Source of the DNA: Comamonadaceae bacterium
Lineage (GTDB): Bacteria > Pseudomonadota > Gammaproteobacteria > Burkholderiales > Burkholderiaceae
Length of the DNA: 7,218 bases
Assembly: GCA_947374535.1 (NCBI GenBank)
Contig: CANCCJ010000125.1
Span: 1-7,218, forward strand
Direction of reading: 5' to 3'
The position numbers and the translations under genes are program-made. Below the pieces are notes generated by a model. It saw only the letters and a list, made by a program, of their open reading frames with translations, did no database searches and was not told where the DNA came from. Below, one piece after another: positions 1 to 7,037 of this stretch (position 1 is the first letter of the stretch; every line of letters starts with the position of its first letter).

Positions 1-1
1 T

Positions 2-88
2 CCGGGACGATTGTTGAGTCCCCTTGAAATTCAACAAATTTTGGAAAGATCGCCTGTCAACCAGCCCCTGCTGGTCCAGCAGGCATAA
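2..88 (+). CDS. truB: 3' end of upstream gene, probably tRNA pseudouridine synthase B (partial)
   Basis: An open frame enters from the left edge and stops at TAA 86-88, giving 28 C-terminal residues that begin PGRLLSPLEIQQILERSP. The fragment has a protein-like composition, and its stop lies 14 nt before typA, so the two genes are probably cotranscribed. In many betaproteobacteria typA follows rimP-nusA-infB-rbfA-truB. The name therefore comes mainly from known gene order plus a resemblance to the LLSPLE-type tails I associate with TruB of this group. No catalytic motif is within view. TruB makes pseudouridine 55 in the T loop of tRNA. If the synteny does not hold, this is simply an unidentified gene end. 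Confidence 0.5.
   Translation, partial: PGRLLSPLEIQQILERSPVNQPLLVQQA
67..83. repeat. Perfect 8-bp inverted repeat before typA
   Basis: CCTGCTGG and CCAGCAGG flank a single T, and the element lies in the last codons of the upstream gene. In RNA it would fold as a GC-rich stem of 6-7 bp with a 3-5 nt loop, ending 19 nt before the typA start codon and just before its ribosome binding site. No T run follows, so it is not a classic intrinsic terminator. A role in mRNA processing or in controlling typA translation is speculative, and the repeat could be a coding coincidence. Confidence 0.45.
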
Positions 89-102
89 AGGAAGAGAGAA
101 GC

Positions 103-1920
103 ATGAGTAAGCAAATTCGCAACATCGCCATCATCGCCCACGTTGACCATGGTAAAACCACCATGGTTGACCAATTGCTGCGTCAATCAGGTACCTTCGC
201 CGACCACGAAAAAGTGGTCGACACCGTGATGGACAACAACGCCATCGAACGCGAGCGTGGCATCACCATCTTGGCCAAGAACTGTGCCGTCAGCTGGGAA
301 GGCACACACATCAACATCGTCGACACCCCCGGTCACGCGGACTTCGGTGGTGAAGTGGAACGCGCCCTGTCCATGGTCGACGGCGTGGTGTTGTTGATCG
401 ACGCGCAAGAAGGCCCCATGCCTCAAACCCGTTTCGTGACCAAGAAAGCTTTGGCTTTGGGCTTGAAGCCGATCGTCGTGGTGAACAAAGTGGACAAGCC
501 CGGTGCCAACCCAGACAAAGTGGTGAACGCAGCGTTTGACTTGTTTGACAAACTCGGTGCCACTGACGAACAGCTCGACTTCCCCGTCGTCTATGCCTCG
601 GGTATCAACGGCTGGACTTCGCTTGAAGAAGGCGCACCCGGTGAGCAGTGGGGCCCAGACATGTCGGCTCTGTTCAACACCGTGTTGAAGCATGTGCCAC
701 CCCAACAAGGTGATCCTGCCGCTCCTTTGCAATTGCAAATTTCTGCGCTCGACTTCTCGACCTTCGTGGGTCGTATCGGCGTGGGCCGTATCAGCCAAGG
801 CACTATCAAACCCATGATGGATGTGTTGGTCATGGAAGGTCCTGATGGCACAGCCATCAAAGGCCGTATCAACCAAGTGTTGAAGTTCCAAGGTTTGGAT
901 CGTGTTCAAGCCACCGAAGCCGGCCCTGGCGACATCGTGTTGATCAACGGTATTGCTGATTTGAATATCGGCGTGACGGTGACAGACCCAGCGAACCCAG
1001 CACCGCTGCCTATGCTCAAGATTGACGAGCCAACGCTGACGATGAATTTCTGCGTGAACACCAGCCCCTTGGCCGGTCGCGAAGGCAAGTACGTCACCAG
1101 CCGTCAAATCTGGGACCGTTTGCAAAAAGAACTCCAACACAACGTCGCTTTGCGCGTGAAAGAAACCGACGAAGAAGGCGTGTTTGATGTCGCCGGTCGT
1201 GGCGAATTGCACTTGACGATTTTGTTGGAAAACATGCGCCGTGAAGGTTACGAATTGGCTGTGTCTAAGCCGCGCGTGGTGTATCGCGATATCGACGGGG
1301 TGCGTCATGAGCCTATCGAATTGGTCACGGCCGATATCGAAGAAGGTCACCAAGGCGGCGTCATGCAAGCTTTGGGTGAACGCAAAGGTGAACTCGTGAA
1401 CATGGAGCCTGATGGCCGTGGTCGCGTACGTTTGGAATACCGCATTCCTGCCCGTGGCTTGATTGGTTTCACCAACGAGTTCTTGAACTTGACCCGTGGC
1501 TCCGGTTTGATCTCCAACATCTTTGACAGCTATGAGCCACACAAAGGTGACATCGGTGGTCGTAAGAACGGTGTGTTGATTTCCATGGACGACGGTGAAA
1601 TCTTCACCTACGCCTTGGGCAAATTGGACGACCGTGGCCGCATGTTTGTGAAAGCCAACGATCCCGTTTACGAAGGCATGATTGTGGGTATCCACAGCCG
1701 TGACAACGACTTGGTGGTCAACGCCACGCGTACCAAGCAGTTGACCAACTTCCGCGTGTCTGGCAAAGAAGACGCGATCAAGATCACGCCTCCTATCGAT
1801 TTGACGCTGGAGTACGGTGTGGAATTCATCGAAGACGACGAGTTGGTTGAAATCACGCCTAAGAGCGTGCGTCTGCGTAAGCGCTACTTGAAAGAGCACG
1901 AGCGTAAGCGCAACAAGTAA
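103..1920 (+). CDS. typA: Translational GTPase TypA/BipA
   Basis: TypA/BipA is an EF-G-like cytoplasmic GTPase that binds the 70S ribosome, supports 50S subunit maturation, and is needed mainly in the cold or under stress. The 605-residue product has the length usual for the family (about 607 in E. coli). GTPase motifs are all visible: P-loop AHVDHGKTT at residues 12-20, switch I RERGITI at 50-56, DTPGH at 74-78 with the catalytic His78, NKVD at 128-131, and the ASG G5 element at 165-167. Domain II (about 205-300), EF-G-like domains (about 305-480) and the lysine/arginine-rich BipA-specific C-terminal domain follow. The ATG is preceded by an AAGGAAG/GAGAG purine stretch at 88-98. The gene is intact, and an intrinsic terminator lies 16 nt behind the stop. 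The identification is secure. Confidence 0.98.
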   Translation: MSKQIRNIAIIAHVDHGKTTMVDQLLRQSGTFADHEKVVDTVMDNNAIERERGITILAKNCAVSWEGTHINIVDTPGHADFGGEVERALSMVDGVVLLIDAQEGPMPQTRFVTKKALALGLKPIVVVNKVDKPGANPDKVVNAAFDLFDKLGATDEQLDFPVVYASGINGWTSLEEGAPGEQWGPDMSALFNTVLKHVPPQQGDPAAPLQLQISALDFSTFVGRIGVGRISQGTIKPMMDVLVMEGPDGTAIKGRINQVLKFQGLDRVQATEAGPGDIVLINGIADLNIGVTVTDPANPAPLPMLKIDEPTLTMNFCVNTSPLAGREGKYVTSRQIWDRLQKELQHNVALRVKETDEEGVFDVAGRGELHLTILLENMRREGYELAVSKPRVVYRDIDGVRHEPIELVTADIEEGHQGGVMQALGERKGELVNMEPDGRGRVRLEYRIPARGLIGFTNEFLNLTRGSGLISNIFDSYEPHKGDIGGRKNGVLISMDDGEIFTYALGKLDDRGRMFVKANDPVYEGMIVGIHSRDNDLVVNATRTKQLTNFRVSGKEDAIKITPPIDLTLEYGVEFIEDDELVEITPKSVRLRKRYLKEHERKRNK

Positions 1921-1936
1921 GCACAGGTATTGCATC

Positions 1937-1965
1937 AAAGCCGAGGTCGTGACCTCGGCTTTTTT
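1937..1965 (+). terminator. Intrinsic terminator of typA
   Basis: A perfect inverted repeat has arms AAAGCCGAGGTC and GACCTCGGCTTT separated by GT. It folds as a GC-rich stem of about 10-11 bp with a tight CGTG loop and runs straight into six T residues (1960-1965). It starts 16 nt after the typA stop codon. It ends 17 nt before the ATG of the next gene, so it separates the transcription of typA from that gene unless there is read-through. Confidence 0.93.
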
Positions 1966-1967
1966 AC

Positions 1968-1973
1968 GAGGAG
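1968..1973 (+). promoter_or_regulatory. Ribosome binding site that sets the 1983 start
   Basis: GAGGAG lies 9 nt before the ATG at 1983 but only 3 nt before an in-frame TTG at 1977, which is too close. This supports ATG 1983 as the real start and discards a two-residue longer TTG-initiated form. Confidence 0.75.
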
Positions 1974-1982
1974 AATTTGCGC

Positions 1983-3101
1983 ATGTCAACTTACACCCCT
2001 GAGGTTCACTCCGAGCGCGTTGGTGATTTAGGGTTCATCACGCTGAATCGCCCCAAAGCGTTGAACGCTTTGTCGTTGGCCATGGTGCGTGAACTTCACC
2101 ATGTGTTGCAGCAGTGGCAAGACGATAGTCGCATCCAAGCGGTGGTGGTTCGCGGTAGCAACAAAGAAGGGCCCTTTGGCGCATTCTGTGCAGGTGGTGA
2201 CATTCGTTACTTCCATCAAGCCGCCCTGAGCAGTGATGCCACCTTGGAAGATTTCTTCACCGAGGAATACAGCCTCAACCATTTGATTCAAAACTACAAC
2301 AAGCCTTACATCGCTTTGATGGATGGCATCGTCATGGGCGGTGGCATGGGCATCAGTCAAGGCGCGGCTTTGCGGGTGGTGACGGAGCGAACCAAAATGG
2401 CCATGCCCGAGACGCACATTGGTTTGTTTCCCGATGTGGGAGGGGGCTATTTTTTAAGCCGTTGTCCTGGTCATCTGGGGGAGTATTTGGCGCTGACAGG
2501 CCATGTGCTGCGTGGTGGTGAATCGTTGCATGCGGGCTTGGCCGATGTGTGTGTAAATTCTTCCGAATTACCTGCGCTGTGGGATGTTTTGCGTCAGCAA
2601 GACTGGGCCAGTGGCGAGGCTGTCGTGGCTTGGTTGCGCGAACAAAGCAAAGCCAGTACGGGGCAAACCATGGCTGCGATACCGGTATGGCACAACGCGC
2701 CGATAGATACGGTGTTCGGTTTGGCGACCGTTGCGGCCATTGAGCAGGCCTTGCAAGGTACCGATGAGTGGTCAGTCCAAACCTTGAAAGCCTTGCACCA
2801 TCAATCACCCTTGATGCTGTGCGTCACGCTAGAGCAAATTCGACGCGGGCGCCACATGACACTGTCGCAAGACCTGCGCATGGAGCGCGACTTGGTGCGG
2901 CATTGTTTTCAGACCGACCACCTGTCACGCAGAGGTGTGCGTAGCGAAACGGTGGAAGGTATTCGTGCTTTAGCCGTGGATAAAGACCATGCCCCAAAAT
3001 GGCAGCCTGCGCGTATTGCCGATGTGACTCCCGAGATAGTGCAGCCATTTTTTGAAAGTCCTTGGCCTGCGTCTGCGCACCCATTGCGTCACTTGAATTA
3101 A
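1983..3101 (+). CDS. Enoyl-CoA hydratase/isomerase family protein, likely 3-hydroxyisobutyryl-CoA hydrolase
   Basis: A 372-residue crotonase-superfamily enzyme, probably cytoplasmic. Proteins of this subtype hydrolyse 3-hydroxyisobutyryl-CoA in valine breakdown, or related 3-hydroxyacyl-CoA esters. The CoA and oxyanion-hole motifs are FCAGGDIR (about 68-75) and GIVMGGGMGIS (about 115-125). The segment MPETHIGLFPDVGGGYF at 141-157 carries the Glu143 and Asp151 positions typical of the hydrolase, rather than the two-glutamate pattern of true hydratases. The long C-terminal part also fits: SPLMLCVTLEQIRRG at 275-289, then EGIRALAVDKDHAPKW at 325-340, as in human HIBCH. The length, about 100 residues above a simple hydratase, agrees. 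It follows the typA terminator closely and converges with the minus-strand operon. The exact substrate cannot be read from the sequence, and no other valine-pathway gene is present. Confidence 0.87.
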   Translation: MSTYTPEVHSERVGDLGFITLNRPKALNALSLAMVRELHHVLQQWQDDSRIQAVVVRGSNKEGPFGAFCAGGDIRYFHQAALSSDATLEDFFTEEYSLNHLIQNYNKPYIALMDGIVMGGGMGISQGAALRVVTERTKMAMPETHIGLFPDVGGGYFLSRCPGHLGEYLALTGHVLRGGESLHAGLADVCVNSSELPALWDVLRQQDWASGEAVVAWLREQSKASTGQTMAAIPVWHNAPIDTVFGLATVAAIEQALQGTDEWSVQTLKALHHQSPLMLCVTLEQIRRGRHMTLSQDLRMERDLVRHCFQTDHLSRRGVRSETVEGIRALAVDKDHAPKWQPARIADVTPEIVQPFFESPWPASAHPLRHLN

Positions 3102-3108
3102 GTGAACG
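3089..3108. repeat. Inverted repeat at the convergent gene junction
   Basis: TCACTT-GAATT-AAGTGA (3089-3105) overlaps the stop codon of the plus-strand hydrolase gene. With one bulged A the stem extends by two more pairs to 3087/3108. The CDS stops at 3101 and 3128 face each other across 26 nt. The hairpin could act as a weak bidirectional terminator or an mRNA 3'-end stabiliser, but it has no T run on either strand, so its function is uncertain. No better terminator for the minus-strand operon was found in the gap. Confidence 0.35.
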
Positions 3109-3127
3109 CCGCTCATACGAACGGGAT

Positions 3128-4045
3128 TTAACGCGGCAGCGTGTGCAGTGGAATGTCTTTGCTGCTCGCCAGCTTGTCGAGCTGTGCGCGTGTTTGTGTG
3201 GTCAAAAACTGGGCAATCGCTTCATGCGTGCTGCGCTTATGCATTTGCGTTGAGGCTAGTTTGGGCAAGCCTGCAGCCTCGCACAAACGCGCCGCAAAGT
3301 GTGGCTCTAAGGCCGCTACGGCCACGCGTCCATTTTTGCAGGAGTAGATCTTGTAGCCTGCATGCGCGCCGCCCACATCGCCACTGGGTACCGTGAGGCC
3401 CCATGTGCGAGGCAAGGCGAGGTATGAAGACGCATCGCACAACGCGACTTCGTGAAAAACGCCCTGGCCATGTGCTTTGCCTGGGCGTTGGCGCAACAGC
3501 AGCGCTTGCAACACGGCTTCGGTGGTGAACAACGAACCCCCCATGTCGGCATACAGGCTGGCGGGCATTTCAAGGCCGTTGACCAAGCCGCTGTCGGCTT
3601 GGTAGGTCAAGTCGTGGCCAGCTTCTTCGGCCCGCTCGCCTGGGGCTCCCACAATGCTCACCACACACAAGGCCGGGTAGCGCTTGTGCAACTCTTTCCA
3701 AGCCAAACCCAGTTTGACCAACGCTGAGGGTCGGAAGGAGGTGATGAGTACGTCGGTTTGCGACAATTGTTTGTGCAGTGCCGCTTGGCCGCGCTCAGAT
3801 TTCAAATCGGCTTGCAATACTTTCAAGCCTTTGTGCATCACCTCGTAGGCGGTAGGCTTGTAGATGCCCATCGGGTCTGCCGTGCCTACGCCACGAGGCG
3901 CGAGCGGTTCGAGTTTGGTGCACTTGGCGCCCATGGCCCGCAGCCGCATCACAGCGGCTGGGCCTGGCAGGTTCAAAGCGAGGGTGAGAACGCGCACCCC
4001 TTTGAGGGGGGCGCCAGAGGATGAGGTGTGATGTGCAGCAGTCAT
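3128..4045 (-). CDS. CaiB/BaiF family III CoA-transferase, short form
   Basis: A 305-residue member of the family III CoA-transferases, which move CoA between carboxylic acids (formyl-CoA, carnitine and succinyl-CoA:acid transferases) and also include alpha-methylacyl-CoA racemase. The N-terminal PLKGVRVL (13-20) with the MRLRAMGAKCTKLEP stretch is the usual Rossmann-like entry. HKGLKVLQADLKS (71-83) matches the conserved N-R-K-x-x-x-x-D-L-K region. SLYADMGGS (163-171) places the likely catalytic aspartate at Asp167. AHAGYKIYSCKNGRVAVAALEPHF (227-250) matches the conserved YRxYxxxDGxxVAVxALEPxF block. Members usually run 360-410 residues. This one stops soon after the IPLHTLPR segment, so it lacks roughly the last 50-60 residues. 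It starts 7 nt after the ModA-like gene, with a G-rich but poor ribosome binding site (GGGGG at 4046-4050), which suggests translational coupling. The substrate is unknown. Confidence 0.87.
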   Translation of the reverse strand: MTAAHHTSSSGAPLKGVRVLTLALNLPGPAAVMRLRAMGAKCTKLEPLAPRGVGTADPMGIYKPTAYEVMHKGLKVLQADLKSERGQAALHKQLSQTDVLITSFRPSALVKLGLAWKELHKRYPALCVVSIVGAPGERAEEAGHDLTYQADSGLVNGLEMPASLYADMGGSLFTTEAVLQALLLRQRPGKAHGQGVFHEVALCDASSYLALPRTWGLTVPSGDVGGAHAGYKIYSCKNGRVAVAALEPHFAARLCEAAGLPKLASTQMHKRSTHEAIAQFLTTQTRAQLDKLASSKDIPLHTLPR

Positions 4046-4052
4046 GCCCCCA

Positions 4053-4847
4053 TTATCGGGCGGCGACGGGGTCTACACCGGTTTGACGAATCGTTTCAGC
4101 GACTTCGGGGGATTGGAAGAAACGAATCAGTTGTTTGGCCGTCTCTTGTTCGGTCGAACCTTCTACCAAGCCTGCGGAAAAGAAAATGGTTTGCTGAACA
4201 GATTCGGGCAAGGTGCCAATGAAGTCCAGCTCTTTGAAGTAAATCAACTCGCTCACTTGTTGAAAACCCAGCTCAGCATCGCCCCGTGCCACGACAGCGC
4301 CCACGCGTTCGCTCATGATTTTCTTGGCGGTGTCTTTGAGCTGCTCAGCCACGCCGAGTTTGGGAAACAACTCTGTCGACAAATAGGTGCCACTCGCGCT
4401 GGCCGAGTAAGCAATCGACTTGGCATTGAGCAAGGTTTGTTTCAAAGCCTCCACCGTGCTGATGTCGGGCTTTGGCGTGCCTTTGCGAACAGCTGCACCA
4501 ATTTGTGAACGTACGAGGTCTACACGGCTGCCGGGGATGACATTTCCCTTTTTGATCATCGCCTCTAAGCCGCCATCCGACAAAATAATCAAGTCAAATT
4601 TCTCACCACGCGAAAACCGAGTAGGAATGGCGTCTGGGGCGTTGCCCACGGATGCGCCAAAAGAGCTGATGACTTTATGACCCGTTTGTTTTTCAAACTC
4701 AGGCACAAGCTTTTTATAAGCTTCTGTGAACGCGCCGGAGGTGATGACGCGAATTTCTGCGGCGTGCGCAACTTGTGATGCGGCTAGGAATAAGCCAAGG
4801 CCAACCAGCAGCAGGCGGCGGGTGATGTTGTGGGGTGTAAGTGTCAT
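4053..4847 (-). CDS. ModA-like periplasmic solute-binding protein
   Basis: A 264-residue exported binding protein of the extracellular solute-binding (type II) superfamily, nearest in pattern to ModA molybdate-binding proteins. The signal peptide has an RR-containing n-region (residues 10-11), a hydrophobic core LLLVGLGLFLAAS, and probable cleavage after AHA (27-29). The mature protein starts IRVITSGAFTEAYKKLVPEFEKQTG, then SSFGASVG (61-68), FDLIILS (84-90), SASASGTYLS (148-157) and ERVGAVVARGDAELGF (180-195). By hand alignment to E. coli ModA, only Ser39 (here Ser66) of the checked ligand residues is kept, so molybdate is unlikely to be the ligand. GGAG at 4855-4858 lies 7 nt before the ATG. 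The gene sits 25 nt behind the TctC-type gene, and no ABC permease or ATPase is in the window. The context suggests a carboxylate ligand, but this is an inference. Confidence 0.85.
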   Translation of the reverse strand: MTLTPHNITRRLLLVGLGLFLAASQVAHAAEIRVITSGAFTEAYKKLVPEFEKQTGHKVISSFGASVGNAPDAIPTRFSRGEKFDLIILSDGGLEAMIKKGNVIPGSRVDLVRSQIGAAVRKGTPKPDISTVEALKQTLLNAKSIAYSASASGTYLSTELFPKLGVAEQLKDTAKKIMSERVGAVVARGDAELGFQQVSELIYFKELDFIGTLPESVQQTIFFSAGLVEGSTEQETAKQLIRFFQSPEVAETIRQTGVDPVAAR

Positions 4848-4872
4848 GTGTTGTCTCCGTTAGTTTTTTGTT

Positions 4873-5847
4873 TTATTCGCCAGTGATTTTTCGTTCACGA
4901 ATCACACGGCCCCATGTTGCTGACTCTTTGGCGATGTACTTAGCCAGTTCATCGCGTGTACCGGGTTGCGGGGTCAGTCCGTGGCTGTTGAGCTGATCGA
5001 CCACATCGGGCGACTTCAACACCTTCACAAGCTCGGTGTTCCATCGGTCCAAGGTCGCAGCAGGCACTTTGGATGAAGCCACAAAGGCATACCAATTTGT
5101 GGCGCTGAAGCCGGGATAGCCTGATTCCGCCACGGTGGGAATTTTTGGCAATGACTTCAAGCGTTGCGCGCCCGTGCTGGCCAAGGGAATGAGCTTGCCG
5201 TTGTCGATGTAGGCCTGTGAGGTTGAGTACGTCGAGAAGTAGGCGGCCACGCGCCCGCCCAACAAATCTTGTAATGCAGGCGCCCCGCCTTTGTAAGGAA
5301 CGTGCACCGTTTCGATGCCTGCCATATCGTCGAGCAACTCACCGGCAAGGTGCGAGGCAGAGCCAGGGCCTGTGGAGGCGTAATCGAGTTTTTTAGGATT
5401 CTTTTTGGCGTAGGCGATGTATTCGGGAAAGGTCTTGATGCCTGTGCCTGCATGTACCACCAATACGTTGGGAAAGTTCACACCCATGGTGATGGGTGAG
5501 AGGTCTTTGACGGGATCGTAGGGCAACTTCATCATGTGCGGGGCGATGGTGAGCGGGCCTACCGAGCCAAACAAAATTGTGCTGCCATCGGTCGGACCAT
5601 TGGCTGCAAATTGGTGTGCGATGTTGCCGCCTGCACCGCCTCGGTTGTCAATGACCACTGACGCCCCGATGTTTTCGCCCAATTTTCTGGCGATGATGCG
5701 CGCCGCCGTATCCGCTGCACCGCCGGCTGCAAAGCCGACCACCATGGTGATGGTTTTTTTAGGTGGGAATTCTTGGGCGTGTGCAGCCAAAACCGATGCG
5801 CCCAATGCGAGCAATGTGCAGGTGCGGAGGAAGTTACGTTTTTTCAT
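4873..5847 (-). CDS. TctC/Bug family tripartite tricarboxylate transporter substrate-binding protein
   Basis: A 324-residue periplasmic binding protein of the TctC/Bug family, the capture component of tripartite tricarboxylate transporters. The signal peptide MKKRNFLRTCTLLALGASVL ends at a probable AHA site (22-24), leaving QEFPPKK. Family features appear in order: MVVGFAAGGAADTAARIIA (35-53), with Asp46 at the ligand-contacting loop; VIDNRGGAGGNIA (65-77); LPYDPVKDLSPIT (108-120); YASTGPGSASHLAGELL (156-172); VPYKGGAPALQDLLGG (183-198); and PTVAESGYPGF (237-247). Length is normal. AAAGGGA at 5854-5860 gives a good ribosome binding site. It follows tcuB by 17 nt, so it likely supplies the ligand oxidised by TcuAB, such as tricarballylate or another tricarboxylate. 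No TctA or TctB membrane partner is in view; in Burkholderiales many Bug genes are similarly detached from permeases. Confidence 0.94.
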   Translation of the reverse strand: MKKRNFLRTCTLLALGASVLAAHAQEFPPKKTITMVVGFAAGGAADTAARIIARKLGENIGASVVIDNRGGAGGNIAHQFAANGPTDGSTILFGSVGPLTIAPHMMKLPYDPVKDLSPITMGVNFPNVLVVHAGTGIKTFPEYIAYAKKNPKKLDYASTGPGSASHLAGELLDDMAGIETVHVPYKGGAPALQDLLGGRVAAYFSTYSTSQAYIDNGKLIPLASTGAQRLKSLPKIPTVAESGYPGFSATNWYAFVASSKVPAATLDRWNTELVKVLKSPDVVDQLNSHGLTPQPGTRDELAKYIAKESATWGRVIRERKITGE

Positions 5848-5864
5848 GGGTTGTCCCTTTCAAA

Positions 5865-7037
5865 TTACTCGCTGCCCAAACCGAGTTGGTTGGGTTGTCG
5901 TTTTTCAACGGCATAGCGTAGCAACGCGGCCGTTCTAAAAATACCGTGTGCAAACTTACCGTAGGGCAGGGTGGCAAACAAGGCCATCACCACTCCCAAA
6001 TGGATGGCCAATAGTGCAGGTAAGGCGGTGCTGCCTCGACCCAGCCACAAGGCCAAACCACTCAGACTGGTGAAAAACAGCAGGGCGATAAAACCCAAGT
6101 CCATCGGCTTTTGCGCCGCATCGCCGTGCATGTGGTGGCGTTGCAGATGGAGCTTGAACAGGCCCGCCGTGCCCAACAACAAACTCATGCCGCCGAGCGC
6201 ACCCAATATTTTGGGCAAACTGGGGAGGTCATAAGGCGCCACCCACCCGAAGGCATAGTGGTAAACCGTTGCCAGGCTGGTGGCTGCAAAGCAGAGCATG
6301 AAACCGTAAAAAGTGAGGTGGTGTGCGCGACGGCGTGACAGCGTGAACGCGTCGTCTTCGTTGTTACAACCTTCACCATGTCCACCATCGAGGTATTTCA
6401 GACGTAATACGTCTTGAGTGGTTTCACTGGCTGCCGGTGAGGTCACCGCCGCACCGCTGGTGGCGGGGGTGATGTCACGCCAAAACCGTCGCACCCCTAA
6501 GCTCAAGGCTAGGGCAGCAAACAAGAACACGGGGGCGAACAAACCGACCAACAGGTTGTGCGGAAACACGTTGTAGAAGTTGCCCGGCAGTTGGGTAGCC
6601 CACAAGGAGCCATTCATTTGCAGTACGAGCAGTAAGAACAGCGACAAGCCCGCAGCCAAAGCCAGTGACAAAGTGAGACCATTGCGCTTGTAGAGCGCAC
6701 CTAAGGCAGGAGGCCATGCGTAATCGGCGTACGTTTGGCCACGCACTTGCGCCATGGCTTGCGGCACATTGACGGCAAACTCGTGTGGCGGAGCGTATTG
6801 ACAGGCGTGCAAACACGCGCCGCAGTTGTGGCAAAGATTGGCCAAGTAATGAATGTCGGCTTTGTCAAATGCCAAGCGACGCGTCATCGCCGGGAACATG
6901 GCGCAAAACCCTTCGCAATAGCGGCAGGCATTGCAGATTTGCAGCTGTCGCGCCACCTCTGTCTCTGGGGCAGACAGCACCATGTCGCCGTTGGCCAGAG
7001 CCCGAGCATCGTGGGTGAGGGCCTCAAGCGTTTGCAT
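5865..7037 (-). CDS. tcuB: Tricarballylate utilization 4Fe-4S membrane protein TcuB
   Basis: A 390-residue iron-sulfur membrane protein of the TcuB/CobZ C-terminal family. In Salmonella TcuB is proposed to reoxidise the flavin of TcuA and pass electrons to the quinone pool. Two ferredoxin-like clusters are visible: [11 protein letters not shown] (Cys35, 38, 41, 45) and [11 protein letters not shown] (Cys69, 72, 75, 79). Hydrophobic segments follow at roughly 120-140, 160-182, 240-262, 278-296, 314-333 and 338-357, and a loop at about 190-238 carries [11 protein letters not shown]. Histidines near the membrane segments could bind haem, as reported for CobZ. The ATG at 7037 was chosen because AGGAG (7044-7048) lies 6 nt before it and the family begins near this point. 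An in-frame ATG at 7109 would add 24 unrelated residues lying inside tcuA. The start overlaps the end of tcuA by 14 nt. Confidence 0.94.
   Translation of the reverse strand: MQTLEALTHDARALANGDMVLSAPETEVARQLQICNACRYCEGFCAMFPAMTRRLAFDKADIHYLANLCHNCGACLHACQYAPPHEFAVNVPQAMAQVRGQTYADYAWPPALGALYKRNGLTLSLALAAGLSLFLLLVLQMNGSLWATQLPGNFYNVFPHNLLVGLFAPVFLFAALALSLGVRRFWRDITPATSGAAVTSPAASETTQDVLRLKYLDGGHGEGCNNEDDAFTLSRRRAHHLTFYGFMLCFAATSLATVYHYAFGWVAPYDLPSLPKILGALGGMSLLLGTAGLFKLHLQRHHMHGDAAQKPMDLGFIALLFFTSLSGLALWLGRGSTALPALLAIHLGVVMALFATLPYGKFAHGIFRTAALLRYAVEKRQPNQLGLGSE

Noticed and set aside
24..52. Possible sigma70 promoter for typA starting with TTGAAA at 24-29
   Set aside because: No acceptable -10 hexamer lies 16-18 nt downstream (only AAGATC/AGATCG), and the close upstream gene makes cotranscription more likely.
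187..1989. A 600-codon open frame on the minus strand covering almost all of typA
   Set aside because: It is in codon register with typA, so minus-strand stops would need TTA, CTA or TCA codons in typA. The gene avoids these almost entirely (the frame ends at the TCA of Ser29). The translation is rich in His, Val, Thr and Gln, matches no family I recognise, and typA itself is unmistakable.
2353..2808. A 151-codon minus-strand frame inside the hydrolase gene
   Set aside because: Low-complexity, proline/histidine/arginine-rich translation, no family features, and complete overlap with a well-supported gene.
3108..3136. GCCGC and GCGGC arms around the CoA-transferase stop as a terminator hairpin
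   Set aside because: The arms are only 5 bp with a loop of about 19 nt and no T run on either strand.
4044..4508. A 154-codon plus-strand frame opposite the ModA-like gene
   Set aside because: It mirrors the binding-protein gene, starts in its last codons, and shows no recognisable motif.
5534..5938. A 134-codon plus-strand frame opposite the TctC/Bug gene
   Set aside because: It crosses the junction of two well-supported minus-strand genes and has shadow-type composition.
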